Source of the DNA: CAG-177 sp964587915
GTDB lineage: Bacteria; Bacillota; Clostridia; Oscillospirales; Acutalibacteraceae
Direction: 5' to 3'
NCBI GenBank assembly: GCA_964587915.1
Contig: CAZPMK010000005.1
Coordinates: 1-64,000 of the forward strand
Length of the DNA: 64,000 bases
Part shown: positions 6,863 to 14,844 of the stretch, in pieces
Layout: each line of letters opens with the position of its first letter
Position numbering within the stretch: the first letter of the stretch is position 1
Notes under the pieces: generated by a model
What the model was told of the DNA's origin: nothing
The model's database searches: none
What the model saw: the letters and a program-made list of their open reading frames with translations, nothing else
Program-made: the position numbers and the translations under genes

Positions 6863-6914
6863 TTACATATGCCTTGCGGCGATTACATGCCAATCCTTCA
6901 GATTGGATAAAAAT
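6863..6914. other. Short repeat-rich spacer before tRNA-Leu
   Basis: GATTACAT occurs twice (around 6861 and 6884) flanking CCTTGCGGCG, a 10-mer also present in the tRNA-Leu variable region. A small hairpin CCAATC-CTTCA-GATTGG follows. No gene is seen. Confidence 0.4.
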
Positions 6915-6938
6915 AAAGCACTCCCGAAGAAGTGCTTT
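6915..6938 (-). terminator. Terminator of tRNA-Leu
   Basis: On the minus strand AAAGCACTTC-TTCG-GGAGTGCTTT forms a 10-bp stem with a UUCG tetraloop, followed by ATTTTT. It starts six bases after the tRNA 3' end. Confidence 0.8.
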
Positions 6939-6943
6939 GTTTT

Positions 6944-7028
6944 TGGTGCGGGTAACAGGGTTTGAACCTGCACACCTTGCGGCGTAAGATCCTAAATCTT
7001 ATGCGTCTGCCAATTCCGCCATACCCGC
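6944..7028 (-). tRNA. tRNA-Leu (TAG)
   Basis: Read on the minus strand, acceptor GCGGGTA pairs with TACCCGC. The anticodon stem TAAGA/TCTTA encloses TTTAGGA with anticodon TAG. A long variable arm typical of class II tRNAs, a GGTTCAAACC T arm and an encoded CCA are present. It bounds the right side of the AT-rich island. Confidence 0.93.
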
Positions 7029-7103
7029 ATGATTTTCTTGAAACAAATATTAGCACAACCGCCGTGTATTGTCAAGAAAAGAAAGCGAAATATTATTTTA
7101 TCC

Positions 7104-7132
7104 TTGAAAAAGAAGAGCCTTTGTGATAAACT
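7104..7132 (+). promoter_or_regulatory. Promoter of the alpha-galactosidase operon
   Basis: TTGAAA (7104-7109), a 17-base spacer and TAAACT (7127-7132) lie 31 bases before the ATG. Confidence 0.55.
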
Positions 7133-7163
7133 GAATACGAAGATACAGGAACGGAGAGATAAT

Positions 7164-8285
7164 ATGCTGTCAAGAACACCGCCCATGGGCTTTAACACAT
7201 GGAACACCTTTGGTGAAAATATCAACGAAACGGTTATTAAAGAAATTGCCGATGCCATGGTCGAAAAGGGACTTCCCGAGGCAGGATACAATTATCTTGT
7301 CATTGACGATTGCTGGAGTGAGAAGCAACGTGATCCCGAGAGCGGAAAAATTGTGCCCGACAGAAAGAAATTCCCGAACGGAATGAAAGCTGTCAGTGAT
7401 TACGTTCATTCAAAGGGTCTGAAATTCGGTATGTATTCATGTGCAGGAACACGCACCTGTGCAGATTATCCCGGCAGCTTTGATCATGAATATCTCGATG
7501 CACGCACCTTTGCCGAATACGGTGCCGATTTCCTTAAATACGATTTTTGCTATAAACCGAATACTGCCAACGGTCCTCTTCTTTACAGAAAAATGGGAAT
7601 GGCTCTCAGGGCTTGCGGTAGGGAAATTCTGTTTTCCGCTTGCAATTGGGGAAGCGACAACGTAAACACTTGGATTCGTTCTGCGGGTGCTCATATGTAC
7701 CGTTCAACAGGGGACATAAACGACTCATTCCCCTCAATGCGTGATATAGCCGTAAGTCAGATAGATAATCTTGCTTACTCCGCTCCCGGATGCTTTAACG
7801 ATATTGATATGCTTACCATTGGTATGTACGGCAAGGGCAATGTAGGCTCGTCCGGCTGTAACGACACCGATTACAAAACGCAGTTTGCGATTTGGTGTAT
7901 GTTCAGTGCTCCGCTCATGCTCGGCGGAGATATCAGAACTCTCAGCGACGATATGCTTGCTCTCGTCACGAATAAAGACCTTATAAGAATCAATCAGGAT
8001 GAAGAGGGCAGACCCGCGTATTGTCCCGACGGCTCGGATACAGCTAAGGTTTTTGTGAAGCTGCTTTCCGATAATGAGGTTGCCGTTCTTTTTGTCAATC
8101 TCAGTGAAAGCGATCGCAATGTGCATTTCTATCTTGAAAATATCGGAATTTCCGCCGCTTCGGGCTACGGTCTTGAAATGAAAAATGTATTCACCGGTGA
8201 AAATATCGGTGTCAAAAAGGAGTTTATGAGCCGCAGAATCGCACCGCACGACTGTGAATGCTATATCTGCAAGCTCGCAAAATAA
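7164..8285 (+). CDS. Alpha-galactosidase, GH27
   Basis: This 373-residue glycoside hydrolase releases terminal alpha-galactosyl residues, acting in the cytoplasm because no signal peptide is seen. The family start TPPMGFNTWNTF (5-16), IDDCW (47-51), nucleophile Asp127 in KYDFC and acid/base Asp184 in RSTGDIND are all present. A C-terminal beta domain completes it, with no carbohydrate-binding module. The start at 7164 has GGAG (7153-7156) and begins at the conserved N-terminus; the open frame extends upstream without homology. It would serve raffinose-type oligosaccharides. Alpha-N-acetylgalactosaminidase activity is possible in the same family. Confidence 0.92.
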   Translation: MLSRTPPMGFNTWNTFGENINETVIKEIADAMVEKGLPEAGYNYLVIDDCWSEKQRDPESGKIVPDRKKFPNGMKAVSDYVHSKGLKFGMYSCAGTRTCADYPGSFDHEYLDARTFAEYGADFLKYDFCYKPNTANGPLLYRKMGMALRACGREILFSACNWGSDNVNTWIRSAGAHMYRSTGDINDSFPSMRDIAVSQIDNLAYSAPGCFNDIDMLTIGMYGKGNVGSSGCNDTDYKTQFAIWCMFSAPLMLGGDIRTLSDDMLALVTNKDLIRINQDEEGRPAYCPDGSDTAKVFVKLLSDNEVAVLFVNLSESDRNVHFYLENIGISAASGYGLEMKNVFTGENIGVKKEFMSRRIAPHDCECYICKLAK

Positions 8286-8286
8286 A

Positions 8287-8475
8287 ATGCTGTATTGTAT
8301 ATCATGTGAAAAAGAGCTGACTAATGATGATATCGGTTTTCACAAGAAAATGGTGAACCGCGGTGCAGAAGAATTCATGTGCATTGACTGCTTGTGCGAC
8401 TATTTCGGATTGACTCGCGAGAAAGCACAAGAGATGATAGAGAATTTCAAGAAAATGGGCTGTACTCTCTTTTGA
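8287..8475 (+). CDS. Small zinc-ribbon protein
   Basis: This 62-residue protein has CISC near the start and CIDC about 30 residues later, a paired CxxC pattern suggesting one zinc site, then a helical tail. It begins one base after the alpha-galactosidase stop, so translation is probably coupled. Function is unknown. Confidence 0.65.
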   Translation: MLYCISCEKELTNDDIGFHKKMVNRGAEEFMCIDCLCDYFGLTREKAQEMIENFKKMGCTLF

Positions 8476-8499
8476 GCATAGACTCGGAAAGGTGATAAT

Positions 8500-9258
8500 A
8501 TGTCAGTTTGCAAGGTTATATCCCACAGAGGTGCCAATAAGCTGGCACCGCAGAACACGATTCCCGCTTTTGAAAAATCACTTGAAATCGGCGTTGACGG
8601 ATTTGAAACGGATGTTCATATGTCGAGTGACGGAGTACCCGTTGTCTGTCACAATTATACGATAGACGAGACCTCAAACGGTCAAGGAAAAATATCGGAA
8701 ATGACCCTTGAACAGCTTCGTTCCTACGATTTCGGTTCATATTTTGATGAAAAATACAAAGGAACCCCTCTTCCGACACTCGAGGAATTTCTTACCCTGT
8801 GTGAAACTGCCGATATAGAAATAATGAACATCGAGCTGAAAACTCCTCTCGACGGAGAAAAGGGCATGGTTGAAAAAACGATTTCCGCCGTCAAGGAGCA
8901 CGGACTTTTCGATAAGCTCCTGATATCGAGCTTCAGCCCCGAGCTTCTTGTTGAATGCAAACGCATTGACCCCAAATGCAAAACTGGATTTCTCTACAGC
9001 CCCGACAGAAAGATTTGCTACGAAAAGATGATTTTCGGCTATCTCGATTTTGCAAAGGAGATAGGGGCGGACTATCTTCATCCGCATTTCAGCATGGTTA
9101 CAAAGCACTATGTGAAGAAGCTCCACGCAAACGGAATCGGCGTAAATCCGTGGACGGTTGACAAGGAGAATATCGCTCTGAGAATGCTCCGCTGCGGCGT
9201 TGACGGAATCATTACCGACGTTCCGGATATGATAAATTCAATCATAGAAAAATTCTGA
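8500..9258 (+). CDS. Glycerophosphodiester phosphodiesterase
   Basis: This 252-residue GDPD-family TIM barrel hydrolyses glycerophosphodiesters to glycerol-3-phosphate and an alcohol. Motifs visible: SHRGANKLAPQNT with catalytic His-Arg, FETDVHMSSDGVPVVCHN with metal-binding Glu/Asp and the second His, and IELKTP. No signal peptide or lipobox is seen, so it is cytoplasmic (UgpQ-like). AAAGGTG precedes ATG. It is probably the last gene of the alpha-galactosidase operon, with a terminator after it. Confidence 0.92.
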   Translation: MSVCKVISHRGANKLAPQNTIPAFEKSLEIGVDGFETDVHMSSDGVPVVCHNYTIDETSNGQGKISEMTLEQLRSYDFGSYFDEKYKGTPLPTLEEFLTLCETADIEIMNIELKTPLDGEKGMVEKTISAVKEHGLFDKLLISSFSPELLVECKRIDPKCKTGFLYSPDRKICYEKMIFGYLDFAKEIGADYLHPHFSMVTKHYVKKLHANGIGVNPWTVDKENIALRMLRCGVDGIITDVPDMINSIIEKF

Positions 9259-9264
9259 TTTTTT

Positions 9265-9297
9265 ATTCGGCGTACCCCGTGTGCGTCGAATTTTTTT
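9265..9297 (+). terminator. Terminator after GDPD gene
   Basis: ATTCGGCGTAC (9265-9275) pairs with GTGCGTCGAAT (9281-9291), followed by a seven-T run. Confidence 0.8.
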
Positions 9298-9318
9298 GCA
9301 ACTTTTATTATCTAATTG

Positions 9319-9347
9319 TTGAAAAAAATGTTGTACTGTGTTATAAT
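9319..9347 (+). promoter_or_regulatory. Promoter of tsaE operon
   Basis: TTGAAA (9319-9324), a 17-base spacer and TATAAT (9342-9347) lie 23 bases before the tsaE start. Confidence 0.75.
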
Positions 9348-9370
9348 GCAGTAGATTAAGGTGGTGCAGT

Positions 9371-9817
9371 ATGGCAATTTATTATTCCGAAAGTCCTATA
9401 AAAACCGAGAAAATCGGTGCCGCTCTTGCAAAATCCGTTCCTTACGGTTCGGTCATAGCCATGTTCGGCGAGCTTGGAGCAGGCAAAACGGCGTTTGTAC
9501 GCGGATTTACTCGGGGTATGGGGATTGAGTCTCAGGTATCAAGTCCTACCTTTGCACTTGTAAATGAGTACCGTTCGGATAAAAAAAGACTTTGCCATTT
9601 TGATATGTACCGCATTTCAAGCTGGGATGACCTGTATTCCACCGGATATTTTGATTATCTCGATGAGGGCGTAACGCTGATTATCGAGTGGAGTGAAAAT
9701 ATCGAGGCTGTTCTGCCCGAGGATTGCATACGAGTCACAATAAACAAGGTCGAGAATCCCGACGAACGCAAAATAGAAATAATCGGAGCTGAAATTCTTG
9801 AAAATATTAGCGATTGA
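9371..9817 (+). CDS. tsaE: tRNA t6A synthesis ATPase TsaE
   Basis: This 148-residue P-loop ATPase works with TsaB and TsaD to make N6-threonylcarbamoyladenosine at A37 of ANN-decoding tRNAs. Walker A GELGAGKT (about 36-43), SSPTFALVNEY, HFDMYR and the LIIEWSEN strand are all characteristic. It overlaps tsaB by 20 bases, the usual arrangement. tsaD itself is not in this window. Confidence 0.95.
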   Translation: MAIYYSESPIKTEKIGAALAKSVPYGSVIAMFGELGAGKTAFVRGFTRGMGIESQVSSPTFALVNEYRSDKKRLCHFDMYRISSWDDLYSTGYFDYLDEGVTLIIEWSENIEAVLPEDCIRVTINKVENPDERKIEIIGAEILENISD

Positions 9818-10502
9818 TTCCTCAGCCAAGGCGGCGAGCGTTGCGATAACGGACGGCGGCAGACTCATTAGTGAATGCTATGTCAACGCCGCTTTAACTC
9901 ACAGCCGAACGCTCATGCCGATGATAGATAACGCATTGAAGCAGGCTGATTTGAAATTCGGAGAGATTGATGCTTTGGCTGTCAATGCCGGTCCCGGTTC
10001 CTTTACGGGAATCCGAATCGGAATTGCCGCCGTTAAGGGTCTTGCTATGAGTACGGGCAAGCCCTGTGCGGGAGTTTCAACACTTCTTTCAACGGCATAC
10101 AATTTTACGGATGACGAGTGCATTCTTTGTGTGGCGATGGATGCACGCTGCAATCAGGTATATACCGCAATTTTTGAATGTGCCGACGGAAAGGTTTTAC
10201 GCCTTTGCGAGGATAAGGCAATATCCGTTTCACTGCTTGAAACAGAGCTTTCCGCATACGGCGGTAAAAAAATCGTTCTTGCCGGTGACGGTGCCGAGAT
10301 TTGTTTTAACGCATTCGGTGAAAAAATCGAAAATTTGCATCTTGCCGCAGAAAACAGAAGATATCAGCGAGCGTTCGGTACTGCCGCCGCCGCTGAAACT
10401 AATAACGCTTTGTTCCGTTCCGCTTCGGAAATCATGCCCGTCTATCTGAGATTACCGCAGGCTGAACGTGAGCTGAAGCTCAAAAAAGGAGAAAATGTAT
10501 GA
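9798..10502 (+). CDS. tsaB: t6A synthesis protein TsaB
   Basis: This 234-residue inactive paralog of TsaD scaffolds the TsaB-TsaD-TsaE complex. The N-terminal ILAIDSSAKAASVAI, THSRTLMP and the signature VNAGPGSFTGIRIG are clear. The start is TTG (9798) inside tsaE, with CGGAG nine bases upstream. The C-terminus is short and ends at the rpiB start (ATGA overlap). Confidence 0.94.
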   Translation: MKILAIDSSAKAASVAITDGGRLISECYVNAALTHSRTLMPMIDNALKQADLKFGEIDALAVNAGPGSFTGIRIGIAAVKGLAMSTGKPCAGVSTLLSTAYNFTDDECILCVAMDARCNQVYTAIFECADGKVLRLCEDKAISVSLLETELSAYGGKKIVLAGDGAEICFNAFGEKIENLHLAAENRRYQRAFGTAAAAETNNALFRSASEIMPVYLRLPQAERELKLKKGENV

Positions 10503-10942
10503 TAGCTTTAGGCAGTGACCATGCAGGTCTTGAACTCAAAAACTTCATCAAGCAGCATCTTGACGAAAGAAAAATCGAGTACACGGATTACGGAACCTAC
10601 ACAACCGAATCTGCGGATTATGCGGTTTATGCCGAGAAAGCGGCAAAAGCCGTTGCAAGCGGCGAATGCAAGCTCGGACTGCTTTTCTGCGGAACGGGAG
10701 TAGGCATTTCCATGGCGGCCAATAAGGTTAGGGGCATAAGAGCGGCTTGTTGCTCGGATGCTTTTTCGGCGGAAATGACGAGACTTCACAACGATGCGAA
10801 TATCCTTTGCCTCGGTGGCAGAGTGGTAACGCCGGAGAAAGCCGTGGAGCTTGTTGATTTGTTCCTTGATACTCCGTTCAGCGGCGAAGAGCGTCATGCA
10901 CGCAGAATAGCTCAAATTACGGAGCTTGAAAACAGGTTTTAA
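10499..10942 (+). CDS. rpiB: Ribose-5-phosphate isomerase B
   Basis: This 147-residue enzyme interconverts ribose-5-phosphate and ribulose-5-phosphate. It has the family start ALGSDHAG, the catalytic Cys in FCGTGVGISMAANK and the TRLHNDANILCLGGR motif. Length is normal. AAAGGAG precedes the ATG, which overlaps the tsaB stop. It feeds PRPP supply, which fits the adjacent upp. Allose-6-phosphate isomerase activity is also known in the family. Confidence 0.94.
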   Translation: MIALGSDHAGLELKNFIKQHLDERKIEYTDYGTYTTESADYAVYAEKAAKAVASGECKLGLLFCGTGVGISMAANKVRGIRAACCSDAFSAEMTRLHNDANILCLGGRVVTPEKAVELVDLFLDTPFSGEERHARRIAQITELENRF

Positions 10943-10971
10943 TTTTCAATAATATATCGGAGGTAATAAAA

Positions 10972-11601
10972 ATGGCAAAAGTAATGGTTATGGATCATCC
11001 TCTTATTCAACATAAGCTGACGATCCTCAGAAACGAAAAAACAGGTTCAAAGGAATTCAGAGCTCTTGTAAGCGAAATTGCAACGCTTATCTGCTATGAA
11101 GCAACCCGCGATCTTCCTCTCAAGGATACCGAAACAAAAACTCCCGTTGCCGTTGCAAAAACCAAGGTTCTTGCAGGTAAAAAGCTCGCTTTTGTTCCTA
11201 TTCTCAGAGCGGGACTCGGCATGGTAGACGGCGTACTTGCACTTGTTCCCTCGGCAAGAGTCGGACACATCGGCTTGTACAGAGATCCCGATACTCTTAT
11301 GCCTGTTGAATATTATTGCAAGCTCCCCACCGATATTGAAGAGCGTGAGGTTATCGTTCTTGACCCGATGCTTGCAACCGGCGGTTCCGCAATTGATGCA
11401 ATTGCTCAAATTAAAAAGCGTCATCCCAAGGATATTAAATTCATGGGCATAATTGCCGCTCCCGAGGGACTTGAAGCACTCAAAACAGCTCATCCCGACG
11501 TTGACATTTATGTTGCCGCTCTTGATGATCATCTCAATGAGCACGGATATATCGTTCCCGGTCTCGGCGATGCAGGCGACAGAATATTCGGAACAAAATA
11601 A
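10972..11601 (+). CDS. upp: Uracil phosphoribosyltransferase
   Basis: This 209-residue enzyme converts uracil and PRPP to UMP in pyrimidine salvage. It has DHPLIQHKLTILRNEKT at the N-terminus, PILRAGLGM, the PRPP loop VLDPMLATGGSA and the C-terminal uracil-binding YIVPGLGDAGDR. CGGAGG precedes ATG. It is the last gene before a terminator. Confidence 0.96.
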   Translation: MAKVMVMDHPLIQHKLTILRNEKTGSKEFRALVSEIATLICYEATRDLPLKDTETKTPVAVAKTKVLAGKKLAFVPILRAGLGMVDGVLALVPSARVGHIGLYRDPDTLMPVEYYCKLPTDIEEREVIVLDPMLATGGSAIDAIAQIKKRHPKDIKFMGIIAAPEGLEALKTAHPDVDIYVAALDDHLNEHGYIVPGLGDAGDRIFGTK

Positions 11602-11617
11602 TTTCTTTGCGACACTT

Positions 11618-11647
11618 ACTCCCGAGCCACCCCGCTTGGGAGTTTTA
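11618..11647 (+). terminator. Terminator after upp
   Basis: ACTCCCGAGC (11618-11627) pairs with GCTTGGGAGT (11634-11643), then TTTT. Confidence 0.75.
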
Positions 11648-11649
11648 AT

Positions 11650-11778
11650 ATTCTTGAAGCGGGTATTCTCGATGACAGCAAGGAAGAGATTCTGAGAAAA
11701 TGGGGCAAAAAGATTAAGACGGAAAACTCATTGGTTTTCGCGAGAAACTACGAAAACAACATTTCTTCCCATCTTTAG
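11650..11778 (+). pseudogene. Possible 3' remnant of an unidentified gene
   Basis: One frame reads coding-like from ILEAGILDDSKEEILRKW to ENNISSHL and then TAG, with a charged helical composition and no start codon or ribosome site. It lies between the upp terminator and a bidirectional hairpin. It could be the tail of a deleted gene; no family is recognised. Confidence 0.3.
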
Positions 11779-11797
11779 TTTCATAAGCATAAAAATT

Positions 11798-11822
11798 GCG
11801 CCGCGGCTGAGTGCTGCGGCGC
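11798..11822 (-). terminator. Terminator of the murC-beta-galactosidase unit
   Basis: GCGCCGCGGC and GCTGCGGCGC form a 10-bp GC-rich stem with loop TGAGT. Reading on the minus strand AATTTTTA follows; on the plus strand TTTT follows, so it can work both ways. Confidence 0.8.
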
Positions 11823-11838
11823 TTTTGCATATTGTATA

Positions 11839-14800
11839 TTATTTGAGAGGGCTTACGGTAAATTCAAATTCAAGTCCCTTACTGCCGTCAACCTCAAATT
11901 GCTTGAGAATATCCGGACCGCAGCTTGCCGTTCCCGTGCCTCTTGTGAAGCCGTCTATGTTAACGGCAACGGTGTGCTCGTTGTGCAAATCCTCTTGATG
12001 CTTTGCTTTTTGAAGAAGTGCCTGAGTATAGTTGTGAACATTGAAATTGAAGTAGTTATTTTTGTATGCAAACTTAATGCCGTATCCGTCATTATCGGCA
12101 ATGCTGAGATATCTTACATTGCAGCGATTTCCCGAATCCTGCGGTCTGATATAAGGCTCATGCATATCCTCAACCGTCGTTTCGTATACTCCGATAACCG
12201 ATTGAGCGTAAAGGTCGGGGAGATTTTCTTCACTGCCCATGCCGTAGTATTCAACATTGTTAAAGCTCTCGGGCATTTCAAGAGTGAGACCGAATCTCGG
12301 AAGATGTGCGGAAAGGAGCTTTGCGGAAACAGGCTCAAATTTCGCCTTAACATCAATTATTCCGTTGCCGTAAACCGTGTAGGTGATAACCGTTTTTCCG
12401 AGTGCTCTGCGTGATTTCTTGCTGTTGAGAGAATGCTTGACCTCAATGATTACCTTGCCGTCCTCGGAGAAGCAATTGAAGCTCTTACAAACGCATGAAT
12501 AATCATCGTAGCCAACCCTCATCCACTTGTCTCTGTAAACGGTATCGTTATCAAGGAATGCTCTGTAGATGTTCGGAAGCATACCGCTTGAGTGTGCAGG
12601 GGCTTGATTTATAAGTTCTTTTCCGGAGCTTACATAGCTGACAATTTCGCCGCTCTTTTTTGAGAATGCAACGCCGCCAAGGTCAAAGCTGACATTAAAT
12701 ACTTCGTCAGTCTCGGCTACGCAAGCCGCTTTATCGGCTTCGGCACTCTTGCATACATAGCTTTCTTTTACAGGGTGCTGTTCAAAAGCGACTTCGTTTT
12801 CGCCGTCATAATAATAAATGTTTATGTGACAATCGCAGTTGCCCTCGGGAATGTTAAATTCGATGTCAAAGCTCTTTTTCTGCTCAGGCTCAATATCGAG
12901 CTTAAATTCATCGGCGGCAAGCAGACAGTTTCCGTTCTTAACCGCTTCCCATACTGCCGTGAGATATGAGGCGTTTTTGAAACGGTTGGTATTCGTAAAG
13001 GTTAATACACCGTCGGAATACTCGGCTCTTACGGGGCGATAAACATTCTTCATTTCCTTTGCACCGGTATGAAGTCGTCTGTCGGGATATACAAGACCGT
13101 CTACGCAGAAGCAGCCGTCATGTCTCCATTCGCCGTGGTCGCCGCCGTAGGTGAATTTGAGCTTTCCGTTTTGATGATATACGGCATGGTCTGCCCATTC
13201 CCAAATACATCCGCCCATAAGATTGGGATATTTGTAGAAGAGTTGCCAATATTCCTCGAGTCCGCCGGGACCTACGCCCATTGCGTGGGCATATTCGCAA
13301 AGGAAAAACGGCTTCGGCGTATATTTTTTACCTCTGGTGTGCTTACCGCATTTTTCAACATTCTTGTGATTGGTATACATTTCCGATACAACATCATAGC
13401 TGTGGCGAGGAGTTCTTATTGCACTTTCATAATGCACGGGAATTTCGGGGCAGACCTCATGCAAAAACTCATAGCACTTGTCTTGACACGCCCAGCCGCC
13501 CGCTTCGTTGCCGAGAGACCACATGATGATGCCCGCACGGCTTCTGTCACGCAGGTACATTCTCTTAACTCTGTCGAGATATCTCGGGGCCCATTCGAGA
13601 TTATTACTTATGAGGTTGAAATCATTGTGAGGCTCGCAAGCACAGCCGTGAGTTTCGATATCCGCTTCGTCAATAACATAGAGACCATAAATATCGCACA
13701 GTACAAGAAAAGCGGGGTCGGGAGGATAGTGTGAGGTTCTTACGGAGTTTACGTTCAGCGACTTCATCAGCTTTATATCGTTCTCCAAATCCGAGAAGCT
13801 CATCACATAGCCGTTTTTATAGTGGGTATCGTGATGGTTTACGCCTTTGACTTTTATTGCTTTTCCGTTGACGGTGAAAATATCCTTTTTGATTCTAATC
13901 GTCTTGAAGCCGATGAAATTTCTGACGGTCATAATTTCGCCTTCTGCATCGTAAAGCGTGGTAAAAGCGGTGTAGAGCGTAGGGATTTCGGCGTTCCAAG
14001 GTGTGACGTCAAGTCCGCTGAAGCTGATGACTGCGTTCTCGTTTGCCGGGACGCTCTTTGAAGCAAGGAGCTTTTTGCCGTCGTATATTTCTGTTTTGAG
14101 AGTCATTCCGTCGGCGGGGGAGTCAACCTCGGTGCTGACGGTCAAAGTCCAGCCCTTTGAGGTTTCTTTTGTGCGGTAATAAACATCGTTTATGTATGCA
14201 CGGGGCATATTATAGAGAAGAACGTCTCTGAAAATGCCGTTTTCTCTGAACATATCCTGACATTCAAGGAAGGTTGCGTTTGACCACTTGTGAACCACCG
14301 CAAGAAGCTCGTTTTCGCCGTCTTTGAGATATCGGGTGATATCAAATTCCGCCGTGTTGTGAGCACCCTCGCTGTAGCCGACAAATTCACCGTTTATATA
14401 TAAATCAAGGCAGGAAATTACGCCGAGAAAAGCTATGAGACAGCTTCCGCCGTTTGAGGAATATTCAAAATTCTTGCGGTAAATTCCAACAGGCTGTTCG
14501 TTCGGAACATAGGGAGGGTCGTCATCAAAGGCGTAGGGGCAGTTGATGTATGCAGGAGCATCGTAGCCCGTTCTCTGCCATGTTGACGGTACGGTAATTT
14601 TATCAAAATCCGTTGATTCCGTATCAATTACATCGGGCATTTTGCCGGTTGACGGAAAATATTTGAAATCCCATTCGCCCGAAAGAACGGTAACGATATC
14701 GGAGCTTGTGCGTTCCTTTTTGAACGGAGTTTTGGCGAGTGTATCCTTGCTTGAATAGGGGACGGTATAAGCTCTGCCTTCTCTCTTGTTCAGCTCAAAA

Positions 14801-14844
14801 AACGAAAAATCGTTGAAATTCGTGCGATTTAAGGTGTACTTCAT
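11839..14844 (-). CDS. Beta-galactosidase, GH2 (LacZ-like)
   Basis: This 1001-residue enzyme has LacZ architecture: N-terminal sugar-binding jelly roll, immunoglobulin-like domains, a TIM barrel and a C-terminal small-chain domain. The barrel shows KGVNHHDTH, acid/base Glu in MWSLGNEAGG (about residue 447) and nucleophile Glu in FFLCEYAHAMG (about 518). No signal peptide is seen, so it is cytoplasmic and acts on imported beta-galactosides. Its ATG overlaps the murC stop by four bases, an odd pairing of sugar catabolism with cell-wall synthesis. Confidence 0.93.
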   Translation of the reverse strand: MKYTLNRTNFNDFSFFELNKREGRAYTVPYSSKDTLAKTPFKKERTSSDIVTVLSGEWDFKYFPSTGKMPDVIDTESTDFDKITVPSTWQRTGYDAPAYINCPYAFDDDPPYVPNEQPVGIYRKNFEYSSNGGSCLIAFLGVISCLDLYINGEFVGYSEGAHNTAEFDITRYLKDGENELLAVVHKWSNATFLECQDMFRENGIFRDVLLYNMPRAYINDVYYRTKETSKGWTLTVSTEVDSPADGMTLKTEIYDGKKLLASKSVPANENAVISFSGLDVTPWNAEIPTLYTAFTTLYDAEGEIMTVRNFIGFKTIRIKKDIFTVNGKAIKVKGVNHHDTHYKNGYVMSFSDLENDIKLMKSLNVNSVRTSHYPPDPAFLVLCDIYGLYVIDEADIETHGCACEPHNDFNLISNNLEWAPRYLDRVKRMYLRDRSRAGIIMWSLGNEAGGWACQDKCYEFLHEVCPEIPVHYESAIRTPRHSYDVVSEMYTNHKNVEKCGKHTRGKKYTPKPFFLCEYAHAMGVGPGGLEEYWQLFYKYPNLMGGCIWEWADHAVYHQNGKLKFTYGGDHGEWRHDGCFCVDGLVYPDRRLHTGAKEMKNVYRPVRAEYSDGVLTFTNTNRFKNASYLTAVWEAVKNGNCLLAADEFKLDIEPEQKKSFDIEFNIPEGNCDCHINIYYYDGENEVAFEQHPVKESYVCKSAEADKAACVAETDEVFNVSFDLGGVAFSKKSGEIVSYVSSGKELINQAPAHSSGMLPNIYRAFLDNDTVYRDKWMRVGYDDYSCVCKSFNCFSEDGKVIIEVKHSLNSKKSRRALGKTVITYTVYGNGIIDVKAKFEPVSAKLLSAHLPRFGLTLEMPESFNNVEYYGMGSEENLPDLYAQSVIGVYETTVEDMHEPYIRPQDSGNRCNVRYLSIADNDGYGIKFAYKNNYFNFNVHNYTQALLQKAKHQEDLHNEHTVAVNIDGFTRGTGTASCGPDILKQFEVDGSKGLEFEFTVSPLK

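Noticed and set aside
6861..6970. GATTACAT and CCTTGCGGCG repeats as attachment sites at tRNA-Leu
   Set aside because: The repeats are 8-10 bases, do not cover a tRNA 3' end, and no matching copy or integrase was found on the other side of the island.
13069..13734. 221-residue frame opposite the beta-galactosidase
   Set aside because: It is antisense to a well-supported GH2 gene and shows no family features.
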